A DNA stretch of 64,000 nt, taken from Serratia sp. UGAL515B_01. Lineage in GTDB: Bacteria; Pseudomonadota; Gammaproteobacteria; Enterobacterales; Enterobacteriaceae. Location of the stretch: positions 558,001 through 622,000 of the forward strand of contig NZ_CP109901.1 in the NCBI RefSeq assembly GCF_033095805.1. Direction: 5' to 3'. Positions 41,149-55,377 of the stretch are shown in pieces. The notes beneath the pieces were generated by a model. That model saw only the letters and a list, made by a program, of their open reading frames with translations. It was not told the DNA's origin and ran no database searches. The translations under genes were made by a program, and so were the position numbers. How positions within the stretch are numbered: the stretch's first letter is position 1; each line of letters begins with the position of its first letter.

Positions 41149-42621
41149 ATGGACAAACTAACACCGCTCAAGCCTGTTCCTTCCCTTTGTGCCATTATCG
41201 TCGCGCTGGTCATCTGGTTTGTGATCCCGGTGCCTGCTGGGGTTACTCCTAACGCCTGGCATTTGTTGGCGCTCTTTATTGGTACCATTATTGCCATCAT
41301 AGGCAAGGCGATGCCGATTGGTGCCGTTTCCATCATTGCCATTGCGCTGGTCGCCGTAACAGGTGTAACCAATCCAGGTAACCCTGGAGCAGCGCTTGAT
41401 GACGCGTTAAGCGGTTTCTCCAACCAACTGATTTGGTTAATCGGTTTTTCTATCATGATTTCACTCAGTCTGAATAAAACCGGATTGGGTGCGCGCATTG
41501 GTTACTATTTCATTTCGTTATTTGGCAAAAAAACATTGGGGGTTGCCTATGCGTTAACTTTGGCTGAAACCGTGCTGGCACCGGTGACGCCAAGTAATAC
41601 AGCTCGTGGCGGTGGGATTATTCACCCAATCATGAAATCTATTGCCGATAGTTTTGCCTCAAAGCCTGAACTCAATACTTCTGGCAAAATTGGCCGCTAC
41701 CTTGCACTGGTGAACTACAACATCAATCCGGTTAGCTCTGCAATGTTTATTACGGCAACGGCGCCTAATCCACTGATTGTTAACCTTATCGCTAAAGGCA
41801 CTGGTTCTGAGTTCGAACTGACCTGGTCGATGTGGGCGGTTGCTGCTCTGGTGCCTGGGATCTGTTCGCTGATAATGGTGCCGTTAGTGGTGTATCTGCT
41901 CTATCCACCGGAAATTAAAAGTACGCCTGATGCACCGCGTTTTGCCCTAGAGAAGCTCCAAGCACTCGGTAAGATAACGTTGCCCGAGAAAATTACACTG
42001 GGCGTGTTTGCTTTGTTGCTGTTCCTATGGGCAGGGATCCCTGCCATGATTTTTGGCTCGTCGTTGGCAGTTAACCCAACCACTGCCGCGTTGATTGGCC
42101 TGGCAGTCTTGCTGGCAACAGGGGTATTGAGCTGGGAAGACGTACTCAAACATAAAGGGGCCTGGGATACAGTCGTCTGGTTTGCCGCATTGGTTATGAT
42201 GGCAACCTATTTGGGTAAACTGGGCTTGATAGAATGGCTTTCACAAACGGTGGGAGCAGGTATCAAAAGTATGGGAATGAGTTGGGTTGGCGGGACAATT
42301 TTACTGACGCTTATCTACCTGTATTCGCATTATTTCTTTGCCAGTGCTACCGCGCACGTTACGGCGATGTTTGCCGCGTTCTTTGCCGCTGGCATTGCTC
42401 TTGGCGCTCCCCCTGCGCTGCTTGGCTTGATCCTGGCTTTCTCTTCCTCACTGATGATGTCATTGACCCATTATGGCACCGGTACTGCGCCGATCATCTT
42501 TGGTTCGGGTTATACGACATTGGGAGAATGGTGGAAAACCGGTTTTGTTATGAGTGTGGTCAACCTGTTGATCTGGATGGTGATTGGTGGGTTGTGGTGG
42601 AAGTGGTTGGGGTACTGGTAA
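41149..42621 (+). CDS. DASS-family anion:sodium symporter (CitT/YbhI-like)
   Basis: The 490-residue protein is a divalent anion:Na+ symporter of the family that carries citrate, tartrate, succinate or oxoglutarate. It has about 12 membrane segments and the conserved motifs PVTPSNTARGGGIIHPI (first SNT) and a second half with SHYFFASATAHVTAMFAAFF and SLTHYGTGTAPIIFGSGY. The substrate is not determined. The ATG at 41149 (MDKLTPLKP) is preferred; upstream in-frame starts near 41080 add a non-conserved stretch. It stands between the setA remnant and the convergent leuD. Confidence 0.9.
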   Translation: MDKLTPLKPVPSLCAIIVALVIWFVIPVPAGVTPNAWHLLALFIGTIIAIIGKAMPIGAVSIIAIALVAVTGVTNPGNPGAALDDALSGFSNQLIWLIGFSIMISLSLNKTGLGARIGYYFISLFGKKTLGVAYALTLAETVLAPVTPSNTARGGGIIHPIMKSIADSFASKPELNTSGKIGRYLALVNYNINPVSSAMFITATAPNPLIVNLIAKGTGSEFELTWSMWAVAALVPGICSLIMVPLVVYLLYPPEIKSTPDAPRFALEKLQALGKITLPEKITLGVFALLLFLWAGIPAMIFGSSLAVNPTTAALIGLAVLLATGVLSWEDVLKHKGAWDTVVWFAALVMMATYLGKLGLIEWLSQTVGAGIKSMGMSWVGGTILLTLIYLYSHYFFASATAHVTAMFAAFFAAGIALGAPPALLGLILAFSSSLMMSLTHYGTGTAPIIFGSGYTTLGEWWKTGFVMSVVNLLIWMVIGGLWWKWLGYW

Positions 42622-42668
42622 TAACACTCGTCTTTCAAACTGTAGGAGTGACTGCTGCTTTTACTCGC

Positions 42669-42703
42669 ACCAGTCACTTGGTTTACCCAGTGACTGGTTT
42701 GTT
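42669..42703. terminator. Bidirectional terminator between the DASS gene and leuD
   Basis: A 10-bp perfect stem, ACCAGTCACT with AGTGACTGGT and a ten-base loop, followed by TTGTTG, lies between convergent genes. It probably ends both transcripts. Confidence 0.75.
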
Positions 42704-42754
42704 GCTCAGTGGCCGCCTGGCTGTATCTCAAAATCCATTAGTCATTGGCGATGA

Positions 42755-43357
42755 TTAGTTCAGAAATGCGGGTTGCTGCGCTTCAAAGCGAGAGATCTCC
42801 GCTTCGTGCTGCAGTGTCAACCCAATACTGTCCAAACCGTTAATCATGCAATGGCGACGGAAGCTATCAATCTCAAATGGGTAGCTTTTGCCGCCAGCGT
42901 TCACCGTCTGGTTTTCCAGATCGACAACGAACTTTATGCCTTCGCTTTCTTCTACCAGTTTAAACAGTGCATCGATGTCCTGTTCGGTCAGTGTGACCGG
43001 CAGTAACTGGTTGTTAAACGCATTACCGTAGAAAATATCCGCGAAGCTAGGAGCTATCACCACTTTAAAGCCATAATCGCTCAGTGCCCAAGGGGCATGC
43101 TCGCGTGATGAACCACAGCCAAAGTTTTCTCGCGCTAACAGAATGCTGGCCCCTTTGTAACGCGGCTTGTTCAGAACAAACTCTGGGTTTGGCTGTTGGC
43201 CTGCGTCATCCAGAAAACGCCAATCATTGAACAGGTGTTGACCAAAGCCTGTACGCGTTACTTTTTGTAGAAACTGCTTGGGAATAATGGCGTCGGTATC
43301 GACGTTAGCCGCATCCAGAGGCACCACTAAGCCGGTATGTTGAGTAAATTTAGCCAC
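42755..43357 (-). CDS. leuD: 3-isopropylmalate dehydratase small subunit
   Basis: LeuD pairs with LeuC to isomerise 2-isopropylmalate to 3-isopropylmalate. The 200-residue protein is the aconitase swivel domain, with [20 protein letters not shown] near residue 21 and [20 protein letters not shown] near residue 75. E. coli LeuD has 201 residues. It is the last gene of leuABCD, 11 bases after leuC. Confidence 0.97.
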   Translation of the reverse strand: MAKFTQHTGLVVPLDAANVDTDAIIPKQFLQKVTRTGFGQHLFNDWRFLDDAGQQPNPEFVLNKPRYKGASILLARENFGCGSSREHAPWALSDYGFKVVIAPSFADIFYGNAFNNQLLPVTLTEQDIDALFKLVEESEGIKFVVDLENQTVNAGGKSYPFEIDSFRRHCMINGLDSIGLTLQHEAEISRFEAQQPAFLN

Positions 43358-43368
43358 GGTGGTGCTCC

Positions 43369-47441
<4,073 letters not shown>

Positions 47442-47481
47442 CGTGTCTTTCCTTGTCGTATGTGTTTCACGCTAAGCGGGC

Positions 47482-47510
47482 AAAAAAAAACCCGCGCAGT
47501 AGCGCGGGTT
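47482..47510 (-). terminator. Attenuator terminator of the leu operon
   Basis: On the minus strand AACCCGCGC pairs with GCGCGGGTT across a four-base loop and is followed by a run of T's. It stands 21 bases past the leader peptide stop and 41 bases before leuA. Confidence 0.92.
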
Positions 47511-47530
47511 CTTATAGATGATTGGCTGAA

Positions 47531-47614
47531 TCAGTACTGAACTCTGGCCACCAGCATACCGCGCAATAGAGATGCGTTTAGTAGTAGGCTTAGTAGGCGG
47601 TTAGTGCGGTTCAT
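47531..47614 (-). CDS. leuL: leu operon leader peptide
   Basis: A 27-codon frame begins MNRTNRLLSLLLNASLLRGM and ends RVQY before TGA. It contains five CTA leucine codons in the RLLSLLLNA segment and further CTA, TTG and CTG leucine codons after it; CTA is a rare leucine codon. This is the control peptide through which leucyl-tRNA supply sets read-through of the attenuator. The design matches E. coli LeuL (28 aa). Confidence 0.92.
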   Translation of the reverse strand: MNRTNRLLSLLLNASLLRGMLVARVQY

Positions 47615-48749
47615 CACAATCGGTTTCTCAAAAATTATTTCGTTACATGATTGATACTTTATTGGCTTTGTTATGTCAATACCTTCTGGAAAAGAAGGCG
47701 TGCTGTAGGCTGTTTTTTAATTGCCGAAGTGCCCTCCTGGTTGGTGCTCATTGAGTGCATTGGTACATTTTTCGTCGTCTATTTGGCATACCTTACAATG
47801 CAGTTCACGTTTAGCACTGTGCTCCAAAGATCGCCAGTGGTGTTAGCAAGCAATTAAAACACAGCATAGTAACTGGCGTTACCGGTCAACAGGCAGAAAA
47901 AAGGTGATTAGATGAAGAAAAGGAGTTGTTTTGCGATTTTTTTAGCATAAATTGCATCGATATTGTGCTGTGGCATTGATTCTAATAACTGCTCGGTTAA
48001 ACTCTCCAATTGCAAAAAGGTGAGTAGGTACAGGATGATGCAAACAATCTAAAGTCACCATTGTATTCACTATGTGAATTTATGGTCTTTTTATATTGTT
48101 TATACATATTAATTGGATTGAATGATACATGAGAGTCAATGAAGTGGGACTAAATCTCCTTATTCGAATCGTGTATAATTGTCCATCATCTGATTTTATG
48201 GTCTGTTCAGATAGTTGATGAGTGCTATTCAAGAGCTCGCTACTCAGGTGTTTACCTGCCAAATTTTGAGAGTCATTAGGTTGTACCCCTTTAATTGTCT
48301 ATGGTGTTGTTGCAGCCCTAAAAGCACGTCGCCAATGTTAAAGGTATCGATAGGCTAATCCAAACCTGACAACGCAAAGAACGAACGGGATTTTTGGGTG
48401 GCCCCATTTGATTGCATTGTGACGTTATTTTTTGCTTATTTTTTCATGTCTTAACTCAAGGCTCGAGTTTTGCCCTGCACTCAAATAACTGCCAGTGGCG
48501 ATAACGTGTAATTAAGGGACACAATTTTGGCACGTTTCAGATGGGTTTTTCAGATGTGATATGTTTGCAAACCAAACCTTAATATAATGTGTTGTACCAT
48601 TTTTATAGGATGATGCTCGATTGTTATCTACAGTAGATAGTCAATAGGGATAACTAATTCTGCTATGCAGGAACAATGACACCACACTTTCTGTGACATT
48701 GCCTTGCATGTTGGCGGAATTATCTACATAGGACTTAGTGGAGCGTGAG
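47615..48749. other. Long leuL-leuO divergent region
   Basis: This 1.1-kb AT-rich gap carries the leu promoter on the left, repeat E3 (48277-48525), and the leuO promoter region on the right. A 68-codon frame at 47651-47857 includes a hydrophobic stretch (WLVLIECIGTFFVVYLAYLT) faintly like YbjC/DUF1418 proteins, but it has no supporting start site and is not called. In E. coli the corresponding region is an H-NS-silenced regulatory stretch; its AT-richness would suit that here. Confidence 0.5.
48277..48525. repeat. Intergenic repeat E3, degenerate copy
   Basis: It begins TAGGTTGTACCCCTTTAATTG and ends GTAATTAAGGGACACAA, the decayed inverted ends of the family. The right third (GCCCTGCACTCAAATAACTG) matches E2 (GCCCTGCGTTCAAATGACCA). 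The centre is too diverged to align by eye. Confidence 0.65.
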
Positions 48750-49697
48750 ATGTCTGAATATAATTCAGGAACTGTCTTGGAAAAAGAAAACAGTGATATT
48801 CACCTGCGTAGCGTGGACCTTAATTTGCTTACTGTTTTTGATGCCGTCATGCAGATGCAGAATATTACTCGTGCGGCAAATTCGTTGGGTATGTCACAGC
48901 CTGCGGTAAGTAATGCGGTAGCGCGTTTGAAAGTTATGTTCAACGATGAGCTTTTTGTTCGTTTTGGCCGTGGGATCCAACCCACTATGCGTGCGCGCCA
49001 GCTTTTTGGTCCCGTACGGCAGGCATTGCAATTGGTCCAAAATGAGCTGCCTGGAGCAGGTTTTGATGCCCTGAGCAGCGAGCGTACTTTTGTGCTCTCT
49101 ATTTGTAGCCCGCTAGACATACGTCTGACAGCCAAAATAATCAACAACGTCAAAAAAATGGCACCTAATGTGCGGTTGCAGACAAAATCCGATTTAAGTA
49201 AGAACATTGAGCACCAGTTACGTTACCAAGAAATGGATTTCGTTATTGGTTATACCCGCTTTGAACAGCCTGACTTTCAAAATATTACATTATTTGATGA
49301 TGAGTTAATCCTGGTTGCGGCACACTCACATCCACGGTTGTTGAATAGTCTTACCCAAGAACAACTGTTGGCTGAGCAGCATGCAGTCATTTCGTTAGAA
49401 CGTTTCTGCTCTTTTAGTAAACCCTACTACCGAGAAGAAGTGATACAGCGGGTTATCACGCAACAATGTACCGATCTTTTCAGCGTATTGAATATTGTTT
49501 CAATGACTGAAATGGTGGCAATTACCCCGCGATGGTTTGCTCAGCAACATGCGGAAATGCTCGGTTTAAAATTAATTCAATTGCCATGGAAAAAGAAAAG
49601 TGTGGCTTGTTATCTTTCTTGGCATGAGTCCGCTGAACGTGATAAGGGACATCAATGGATGAAGTCCGTGCTGAGTCAATCTGAATTATTGCGTTAA
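48750..49697 (+). CDS. leuO: LysR-type regulator LeuO
   Basis: LeuO is a LysR-family regulator that opposes H-NS silencing at many loci. The 315-residue protein has an N-terminal winged helix-turn-helix ([35 protein letters not shown]) and a C-terminal effector-binding domain. It matches E. coli LeuO (314 aa). The ATG at 48750 (MSEYNSG) is preferred over the GTG at 48738. It is divergent from leuABCD, the standard arrangement. Confidence 0.95.
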   Translation: MSEYNSGTVLEKENSDIHLRSVDLNLLTVFDAVMQMQNITRAANSLGMSQPAVSNAVARLKVMFNDELFVRFGRGIQPTMRARQLFGPVRQALQLVQNELPGAGFDALSSERTFVLSICSPLDIRLTAKIINNVKKMAPNVRLQTKSDLSKNIEHQLRYQEMDFVIGYTRFEQPDFQNITLFDDELILVAAHSHPRLLNSLTQEQLLAEQHAVISLERFCSFSKPYYREEVIQRVITQQCTDLFSVLNIVSMTEMVAITPRWFAQQHAEMLGLKLIQLPWKKKSVACYLSWHESAERDKGHQWMKSVLSQSELLR

Positions 49698-50411
49698 GTC
49701 AGTGATTTATTAACCCTGCGTACTTGCGTGTGCGTAGGGTTAATGCTGGTAGATATTGGGGAAGAGGTAATAACATGTTTGCTAGCAATCAAGAAAGTTC
49801 TCTTTTTTAAGCGGTGACTTTTAAATTTCTTAATTATTTGAAATGAAATTCTGAAAAAAAAGTTATAATTGGTGTTTTAAACTAAATGAATCACTGCAGT
49901 ATTTATCTTTATCTCACACGTTGAATGAAAATTTTATAAATTTTTTCACGCGGTGTTGATATGTGACACAAGTCGCTAAATAAAGACTCGCTGCGAGTCT
50001 GTGTTCCATGTCCAACTCGTCTGAAGCTTAAAATGTCGCGGTATTCAGCACATCTATTCAGAAATTACATTTTTGTTGCTTCCTCTATGGCATGCAAATC
50101 GATTCCGAACGATTTGTTTAGGTATAATTATTACTCATCTGAAGCGCTTATCTGAGTGAAGTCATCGGGGGTTACTCGATAGCGACCTGTACTTACAGTA
50201 ATACTGAAGGACTCTCAATTTGTCGAAATCCAGCAGCGAAGTAGTGAAAGTAATCTGAATTTAAGCTCACACAACTACGCTGAAATTCCTTTTCTGGCTT
50301 AGATAGAGTAGGTAGACTGCGCAAAAAAAGTAAACACGTGTAAGCTGATATGTGAAAGCTTAAATTTCGATCACGGTCTACTGTTTGATTCATTTCAGGC
50401 TCAGGGCGCTT
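49698..50411. other. leuO to acyl-CoA synthetase intergenic region
   Basis: This AT-rich stretch of about 700 bp has the candidate leuO terminator, a 17-bp near-palindrome AGACTCGCTGCGAGTCT at 49984-50000, and the upstream region of the next gene. No convincing gene is seen; a short minus-strand frame near 50193-50393 has no similarity. Confidence 0.5.
49710..49743 (+). terminator. Possible terminator after leuO
   Basis: An 11-bp stem with one G-T pair (TTAACCCTGCG with TGCGTAGGGTTAA) begins 13 bases after the leuO stop. No T run follows, so it is only a candidate. Confidence 0.45.
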
Positions 50412-52217
50412 ATGACCAACACTTTATCGCAATACCATCTTGTTCATCGTATACAACATCAGATTTCCTACCGCGCTGAGCGTACGGCTTTCCGCCAGTG
50501 GTCCCCTCAGGGAGAAACACGGCTGAGTTGGTTGCAGGTCGGGCAACACACCCATCATATTGCTTGTGCTTTGCTTGCTCTCGGTGTGGAGGTTCAGGAA
50601 CGCATCGCTATTTTTGCCAATAACTGCATGGCTTGGTCGTTAGCTGATCTGGCGATCCTGCAGTTGCGAGCTGTCAGTGTACCGCTTTATGCCACCAATA
50701 CGCCTACCCAGGCGGCATTTATAATCAATGATGCTGATATTCGTGTTGTTTTTGTCGGCGAACAGGAGCAACTAGATGCAGCAATTGCACTTCGTGGCCT
50801 GTGCCCACAACTCAAACATATTATTGTGTTCGATGATACTGCCGATTTGCGTGGTTGCGATATTGCTGAGTACCTGAGTCATTTTGAGCAAGCGGTTGAA
50901 ATTAAAAGTTTTAATAAGTTGTTTCAGCAACGGATTGCCGAGAGTAACTTGCAGGACTTGTTTACGCTGATCTACACCTCGGGTACAACTGGAGAGCCGA
51001 AAGGCGTAATGCTCGATTACCAAAATATGGCAGCACAATTGCAATTGCATGACGATCGTCTGACGGTAACTGAGGATGATGTCTCCCTCTGTTTCTTGCC
51101 GATGTCGCATGTTTTTGAGCGTGCCTGGAGCTTCTTCATTATGCATACCGGTGCGCAGAATGTTTATTTACCAAACACCGAGTGGGTGCGTGAAGCGATG
51201 GTTGCCGTACAGCCAACACTAATGTGTGCAGTACCGCGTTTTTATGAGAAGGTTTTCAGTGCAGTGCATGAGAAAGTTGCGCGTGCTCCATGGTTGCGTC
51301 GAGCTTTATTTCATTGGGCTATTGTTTGCGGTGAGCGAAAATTCTTGCAGGAACGAGCAGGAAAACCGCTTGGCAAGCTGTTTGATCTTTCGCATCGTTG
51401 GGCAGATAAGCTGGTGTTGAGCAAATTACGCTCACTCTTAGGTGGTCGTGTTCGATTTTTGCCTGCTGCTGGTGCCAGGCTGGATGACAATGTCATCCTT
51501 TTCTTCCAGGCGATGGGAGTGAACATAAAATACGGTTACGGTATGACAGAGACCTGTGCCACGGTATCTTGCTGGGAAGAAAATAATTTTCGCTTTGGCT
51601 CTATTGGTAAACCGCTGCCGGGAATAGACGTGCGGATTGGTGACGAGAGTGAAATACAGGTTCGCGGCCCAATCGTTATGCGTGGTTATTTCAATAAGCC
51701 GTTGGAAACAGCAAGCGCGTTTACCGTCGACGGTTGGCTCAAGACTGGTGATGCTGGTGCGATCGATGATAACGGTAACTTGTTTATTACCGAACGGTTA
51801 AAGGATCTGATGAAAACTTCTGGCGGTAAATACATAGCCCCGCAAATGCTAGAAGGAACCTTGGTACAAGATCGATTTATTGAACAAGTGGCTATCATTG
51901 CTGATGCACGCAAGTTTGTTTCGGCGTTGATTGTGCCAAGTTTTGAGTCGCTGGAAGAATATGCCAAATCGATAAACCTAAAGTATCATGATCGACTTGA
52001 GTTGCTGCGTAACGGTCAGATTATTGAAATGTTCGAAAATCGGTTGTGTGAGTTGCAAAGGGAGCTGGCTCTCTTTGAGCAGGTGAAAAAATTTACTCTA
52101 TTGCCGAGGGCTTTTTCAATGGAGTTGGGGGAACTGACCCCAACGCTAAAACTACGACGTAAGATCATCTTGCAGCATTATCACAATGAGATTGAGTCAA
52201 TGTATCAGGAAAAGTGA
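50412..52217 (+). CDS. AMP-dependent acyl-CoA synthetase (long-chain type)
   Basis: The 601-residue protein is an adenylate-forming ligase of the long-chain fatty acid-CoA ligase (FAA1-like) type, activating a carboxylic acid with ATP and joining it to CoA. The AMP-binding signature LIYTSGTTGEPKGVM is near residue 188, followed by PMSHVFERAWSF, YGYGMTETCATVSCW near residue 375, GWLKTGDAGAIDDNGNLFIT and the lysine-bearing LKDLMKTSGGKYIAPQMLE. The substrate is not shown. The ATG at 50412 is preferred over the in-frame TTG at 50385. This gene is absent between leuO and ilvI in E. coli. Confidence 0.88.
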   Translation: MTNTLSQYHLVHRIQHQISYRAERTAFRQWSPQGETRLSWLQVGQHTHHIACALLALGVEVQERIAIFANNCMAWSLADLAILQLRAVSVPLYATNTPTQAAFIINDADIRVVFVGEQEQLDAAIALRGLCPQLKHIIVFDDTADLRGCDIAEYLSHFEQAVEIKSFNKLFQQRIAESNLQDLFTLIYTSGTTGEPKGVMLDYQNMAAQLQLHDDRLTVTEDDVSLCFLPMSHVFERAWSFFIMHTGAQNVYLPNTEWVREAMVAVQPTLMCAVPRFYEKVFSAVHEKVARAPWLRRALFHWAIVCGERKFLQERAGKPLGKLFDLSHRWADKLVLSKLRSLLGGRVRFLPAAGARLDDNVILFFQAMGVNIKYGYGMTETCATVSCWEENNFRFGSIGKPLPGIDVRIGDESEIQVRGPIVMRGYFNKPLETASAFTVDGWLKTGDAGAIDDNGNLFITERLKDLMKTSGGKYIAPQMLEGTLVQDRFIEQVAIIADARKFVSALIVPSFESLEEYAKSINLKYHDRLELLRNGQIIEMFENRLCELQRELALFEQVKKFTLLPRAFSMELGELTPTLKLRRKIILQHYHNEIESMYQEK

Positions 52218-52783
52218 TGGTACTCATGCCACGAGCGTTGGGTAGATAGTAATACTTCTGTAATTGTTTCACTGTGCAAAACAATGTCTAGCTGAAATTC
52301 CGTCCAGCTAGTGGATTGTCACTTTAGACCGGCGATCCTCAGCAAGATAGCAATACCCTTACTTTTGTTAATTTTTATGTCGTTTGCCTGACCCTGAGTC
52401 AAACGTTATGTTAAGAGATAAAGCCTAGGCTGTGTCCCATAACTGTACGCGACAGCCGCTGGCGATCATTTACGCGCAGAGCAAGGCGTGAGCCGTGAGG
52501 TTTGGTGGGCCAAATAAACGGCGAACAACGCAGCAATACGCGCAAATGGCCCCAGCCCTTAGGGGCGCGCCCCAAAAGCCCATTCTTTGTGTTGTCGGGC
52601 TTGAACAGAGGACCGCACTCTGCCCCTCACCCTCCGCCTTGATAATGGGCTTTTGGGTCTGCGACGGCACCACGGACAATTAAGGGACACAGCCTAGATA
52701 GTTCATTAATTTTTGGGGGTCATCCCCATTACAGACGCCGTGTTTTGGCGTTATAGAAGATATGTAAGCCTGGAGGCGAACTC
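52218..52783. other. Acyl-CoA synthetase-ilvI intergenic region
   Basis: This gap contains repeat E4 (52426-52696) and an 87-bp proximal region before ilvI that ends in a strong GGAGG site. A small inverted repeat (CTAGCTG with CAGCTAG) near 52288-52310 may terminate the upstream gene. Confidence 0.55.
52426..52696. repeat. Intergenic repeat E4 with inverted ends (MITE-like), longest copy
   Basis: This 271-bp block begins TAGGCTGTGTCCCATAACTG and ends CAATTAAGGGACACAGCCTA, ends that are close inverted repeats. It contains all parts seen in E1 and E2, such as TTTGGTGGGCCAAATAAACG, GTTGTCGGGCTTGAACAGAG and GGGTCTGCGACGGCACCACG. It inserts 87 bases upstream of the ilvI start, in the region where ilvIH control sites are expected. 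Confidence 0.85.
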
Positions 52784-54502
52784 ATGGAAATGTTGTCAGG
52801 GGCCGAGATGGTCGTCCGATCATTGATTGACCAGGGTGTTAAGCACGTATTCGGCTATCCCGGCGGTGCAGTACTTGATATTTATGATGCCCTCCACACG
52901 GTTGGGGGAATAGATCATATACTGGTAAGGCATGAGCAGGGTGCAGTGCATATGGCCGACGGCTATACGCGTGCTACGGGAGAGGTAGGGGTTGTGCTGG
53001 TCACGTCAGGCCCAGGAGCAACCAATGCTATAACTGGCATTGCCACTGCCTACATGGACTCTATCCCGATGGTGATACTTTCTGGTCAGGTTCCCAGCTC
53101 GCTGATTGGCTATGACGCCTTTCAGGAATGCGATATGGTCGGGATCTCCCGCCCTGTAGTTAAACATAGTTTTTTGGTTAAACGCACAGAAGATATTCCT
53201 TCCGTATTGAAGAAAGCATTCTACCTAGCTTCTACTGGCCGTCCAGGGCCGGTGGTTATCGATCTGCCTAAAGATATCGTTGGTCCAGCAGTGAAAATGC
53301 CATATTCCTACCCAAAAGAAGTCAGCATGCGCTCCTACAATCCCACGGTTCAAGGGCACCGTGGGCAAATAAAACGTGCACTGAAGACCATGCTATCGGC
53401 CAAAAAACCGGTGATGTATGTAGGGGGCGGGGCGATCAATGCAGGTTGTCACCAGGAGCTGTTGCAGTTGGCAGAAAAACTCAATTTTCCGGTTACTTGC
53501 ACACTGATGGGGCTTGGTGCGTTTCCAGGCACTCATCGGCAAAGCGTTGGTATGCTGGGAATGCATGGCACTTATGAAGCCAATAACACCATGCACCATG
53601 CTGACGTTATTTTTGCTGTCGGTGTGCGTTTCGATGATCGTACTACTAATAATCTGCTCAAATATTGTCCGGATGCGACAGTATTACATATTGATATTGA
53701 TCCAACCTCCATTTCAAAAACGGTTGATGCCGACATCCCGATTGTTGGTGATGCCAAACTGGTACTGATGGAGATGTTGGAATTGCTGAAGCAGGATGGG
53801 CAAATACAAGATTTTGATGCGCTGCGTGATTGGTGGCAATCCATTGAACAATGGCGCGCGCGTAATTGCCTAAGCTACAACAAAGACAGCGGAACGATTA
53901 AGCCCCAGGCTGTAATTGAGACTCTGCACCGCCTGACCAAAGGTGATGCTTATGTTACGTCTGATGTAGGTCAACACCAAATGTTTGCTGCACTTTACTA
54001 TCCGTTTGATAAGCCGCGTCGTTGGATCAATTCCGGGGGGCTGGGAACGATGGGGTTCGGATTACCTGCAGCACTGGGGGTAAAACTGGCTCTGCCGGAA
54101 GAAACGGTAGTGTGTGTCACTGGTGACGGTAGTATTCAGATGAACATCCAGGAGTTATCTACCGCGTTGCAGTACAACTTGCCCGTTGTTGTGGTTAACT
54201 TGAACAACCGTTATCTCGGAATGGTGAAGCAATGGCAGGATATGATCTATTCTGGCCGTCATTCACAGTCCTACATGGATTCCCTACCAGACTTTGTCAA
54301 ACTGGCAGAAGCCTATGGTCACGTAGGGATAGCAATTCGCACACCCGATGAGCTGGAAAGCAAGTTGGTACAGGCGTTGGCAGAAAAAGAACGTCTGGTG
54401 TTTGTTGATGTGACCGTCGATGAAACCGAACATGTTTATCCGATGCAGATCCGCGGTGGAAGCATGGACGAAATGTGGTTAAGCAAAACGGAGAGAACTT
54501 GA
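52784..54502 (+). CDS. ilvI: Acetolactate synthase III catalytic subunit
   Basis: IlvI is the TPP- and FAD-dependent catalytic subunit of acetolactate synthase III, the first common step of valine, leucine and isoleucine synthesis. The 572-residue protein has [20 protein letters not shown], the glutamate-containing [26 protein letters not shown] near residue 70, [20 protein letters not shown] and the TPP/Mg motif [14 protein letters not shown] near residue 444. Length is close to E. coli IlvI (574 aa). It is intact, unlike ilvB. GGAGG lies 8 bases before the ATG. The downstream ilvH overlaps by 1 base. Confidence 0.97.
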   Translation: MEMLSGAEMVVRSLIDQGVKHVFGYPGGAVLDIYDALHTVGGIDHILVRHEQGAVHMADGYTRATGEVGVVLVTSGPGATNAITGIATAYMDSIPMVILSGQVPSSLIGYDAFQECDMVGISRPVVKHSFLVKRTEDIPSVLKKAFYLASTGRPGPVVIDLPKDIVGPAVKMPYSYPKEVSMRSYNPTVQGHRGQIKRALKTMLSAKKPVMYVGGGAINAGCHQELLQLAEKLNFPVTCTLMGLGAFPGTHRQSVGMLGMHGTYEANNTMHHADVIFAVGVRFDDRTTNNLLKYCPDATVLHIDIDPTSISKTVDADIPIVGDAKLVLMEMLELLKQDGQIQDFDALRDWWQSIEQWRARNCLSYNKDSGTIKPQAVIETLHRLTKGDAYVTSDVGQHQMFAALYYPFDKPRRWINSGGLGTMGFGLPAALGVKLALPEETVVCVTGDGSIQMNIQELSTALQYNLPVVVVNLNNRYLGMVKQWQDMIYSGRHSQSYMDSLPDFVKLAEAYGHVGIAIRTPDELESKLVQALAEKERLVFVDVTVDETEHVYPMQIRGGSMDEMWLSKTERT

Positions 54503-54996
54503 TGAAGCGCCGTATCTTATCTGTCTTACTGGAAAATGAATCCGGTGCGTTGTCGCGCGTTGTCGGACTGTTCTCTCAACGCGGCTATAACATAGAAAGT
54601 TTGACGGTGGCACCAACGGACGATCCTACTCTGTCACGTATGACGATCCAGACGGTGGGAGATGAGAAGATCCTGGAACAAATTGAAAAACAGCTGCATA
54701 AACTGGTCGATGTGCTGCGTGTTACTGAATTGATCCAGGGGGCGCACGTTGAACGCGAAATTATGCTGGTGAAGCTCCAGGCTAGTGGCTATGGGCGTGA
54801 AGAAGTAAAACGTAGTACAGATATTTTCCGTGGGCAGATTGTTGATGTGACCGCTTCCCTTTACACCGTCCAGCTAGCGGGCACCAGTGATAAACTCGAT
54901 GCTTTCCTCAATACTGTACGTGAAGTGGCTGAAATCGTTGAAGTGGCGCGTTCGGGAATTGTAGGTGTATCGCGCGGTGACAAGATCATGCGTTAA
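54502..54996 (+). CDS. ilvH: Acetolactate synthase III regulatory subunit
   Basis: IlvH is the valine-sensing small subunit of acetolactate synthase III. The 164-residue protein has an N-terminal ACT domain ([40 protein letters not shown]) and the C-terminal ALS small-subunit domain ([20 protein letters not shown]). E. coli IlvH has 163 residues. The ATG at 54502 overlaps the ilvI stop as TGATG and matches the E. coli start; a GTG at 54475 is inside ilvI. Confidence 0.97.
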   Translation: MKRRILSVLLENESGALSRVVGLFSQRGYNIESLTVAPTDDPTLSRMTIQTVGDEKILEQIEKQLHKLVDVLRVTELIQGAHVEREIMLVKLQASGYGREEVKRSTDIFRGQIVDVTASLYTVQLAGTSDKLDAFLNTVREVAEIVEVARSGIVGVSRGDKIMR

Positions 54997-55377
54997 AGTT
55001 GCTTTACTGTTGAGGTTGATGACAAGGTATTTTTTCGTCTTAGATACACAGCCTAGTGCAACGGAAGAATATAGGTTAAAACCTTTTTAACATACGTCAA
55101 CAGTCTGGTTCTGGATAGAGGGCGTGGCTTGCAGACCACGCCCTTTCTTTTTACTTTTTGCCCTTTTACTGGCACCTTATCTGCAAAAGCGATTGCTCAT
55201 CAATGAGTTCTGCTGTTAGATCCAAATACAGGGGTGAATAATCATAGTGCCTGTGAGGCAGGGTTACTTTTATCTTTATCCTTTCAATCAGCTGCATTTG
55301 CGCGCAAGTTGAAAGCGATTAAGGTATAACCGCAATTTTGTTTCTATTCTATTTTCAGCGTCATTAAAGGGGTTAAC
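54997..55377. other. ilvH-cra intergenic region
   Basis: This gap has the ilvIH terminator at 55119-55155 and the cra promoter region. A short GATACACAGCCTA at 55043-55055 resembles the right end of the repeat family and may be a solo end. Confidence 0.5.
55119..55155 (+). terminator. Rho-independent terminator after ilvIH
   Basis: A 9-bp perfect stem, AGGGCGTGG with CCACGCCCT, is followed by TTCTTTTTACTTTTTG. Confidence 0.88.

Noticed and set aside
47651..47857. 68-codon frame with a hydrophobic stretch faintly like YbjC/DUF1418
   Set aside because: Similarity is short and judged by eye, there is no ribosome site, and the frame would be truncated at the C-terminus.
50193..50393. 66-codon minus-strand frame upstream of the acyl-CoA synthetase
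   Set aside because: There is no similarity, no ribosome site and composition like the surrounding AT-rich spacer.
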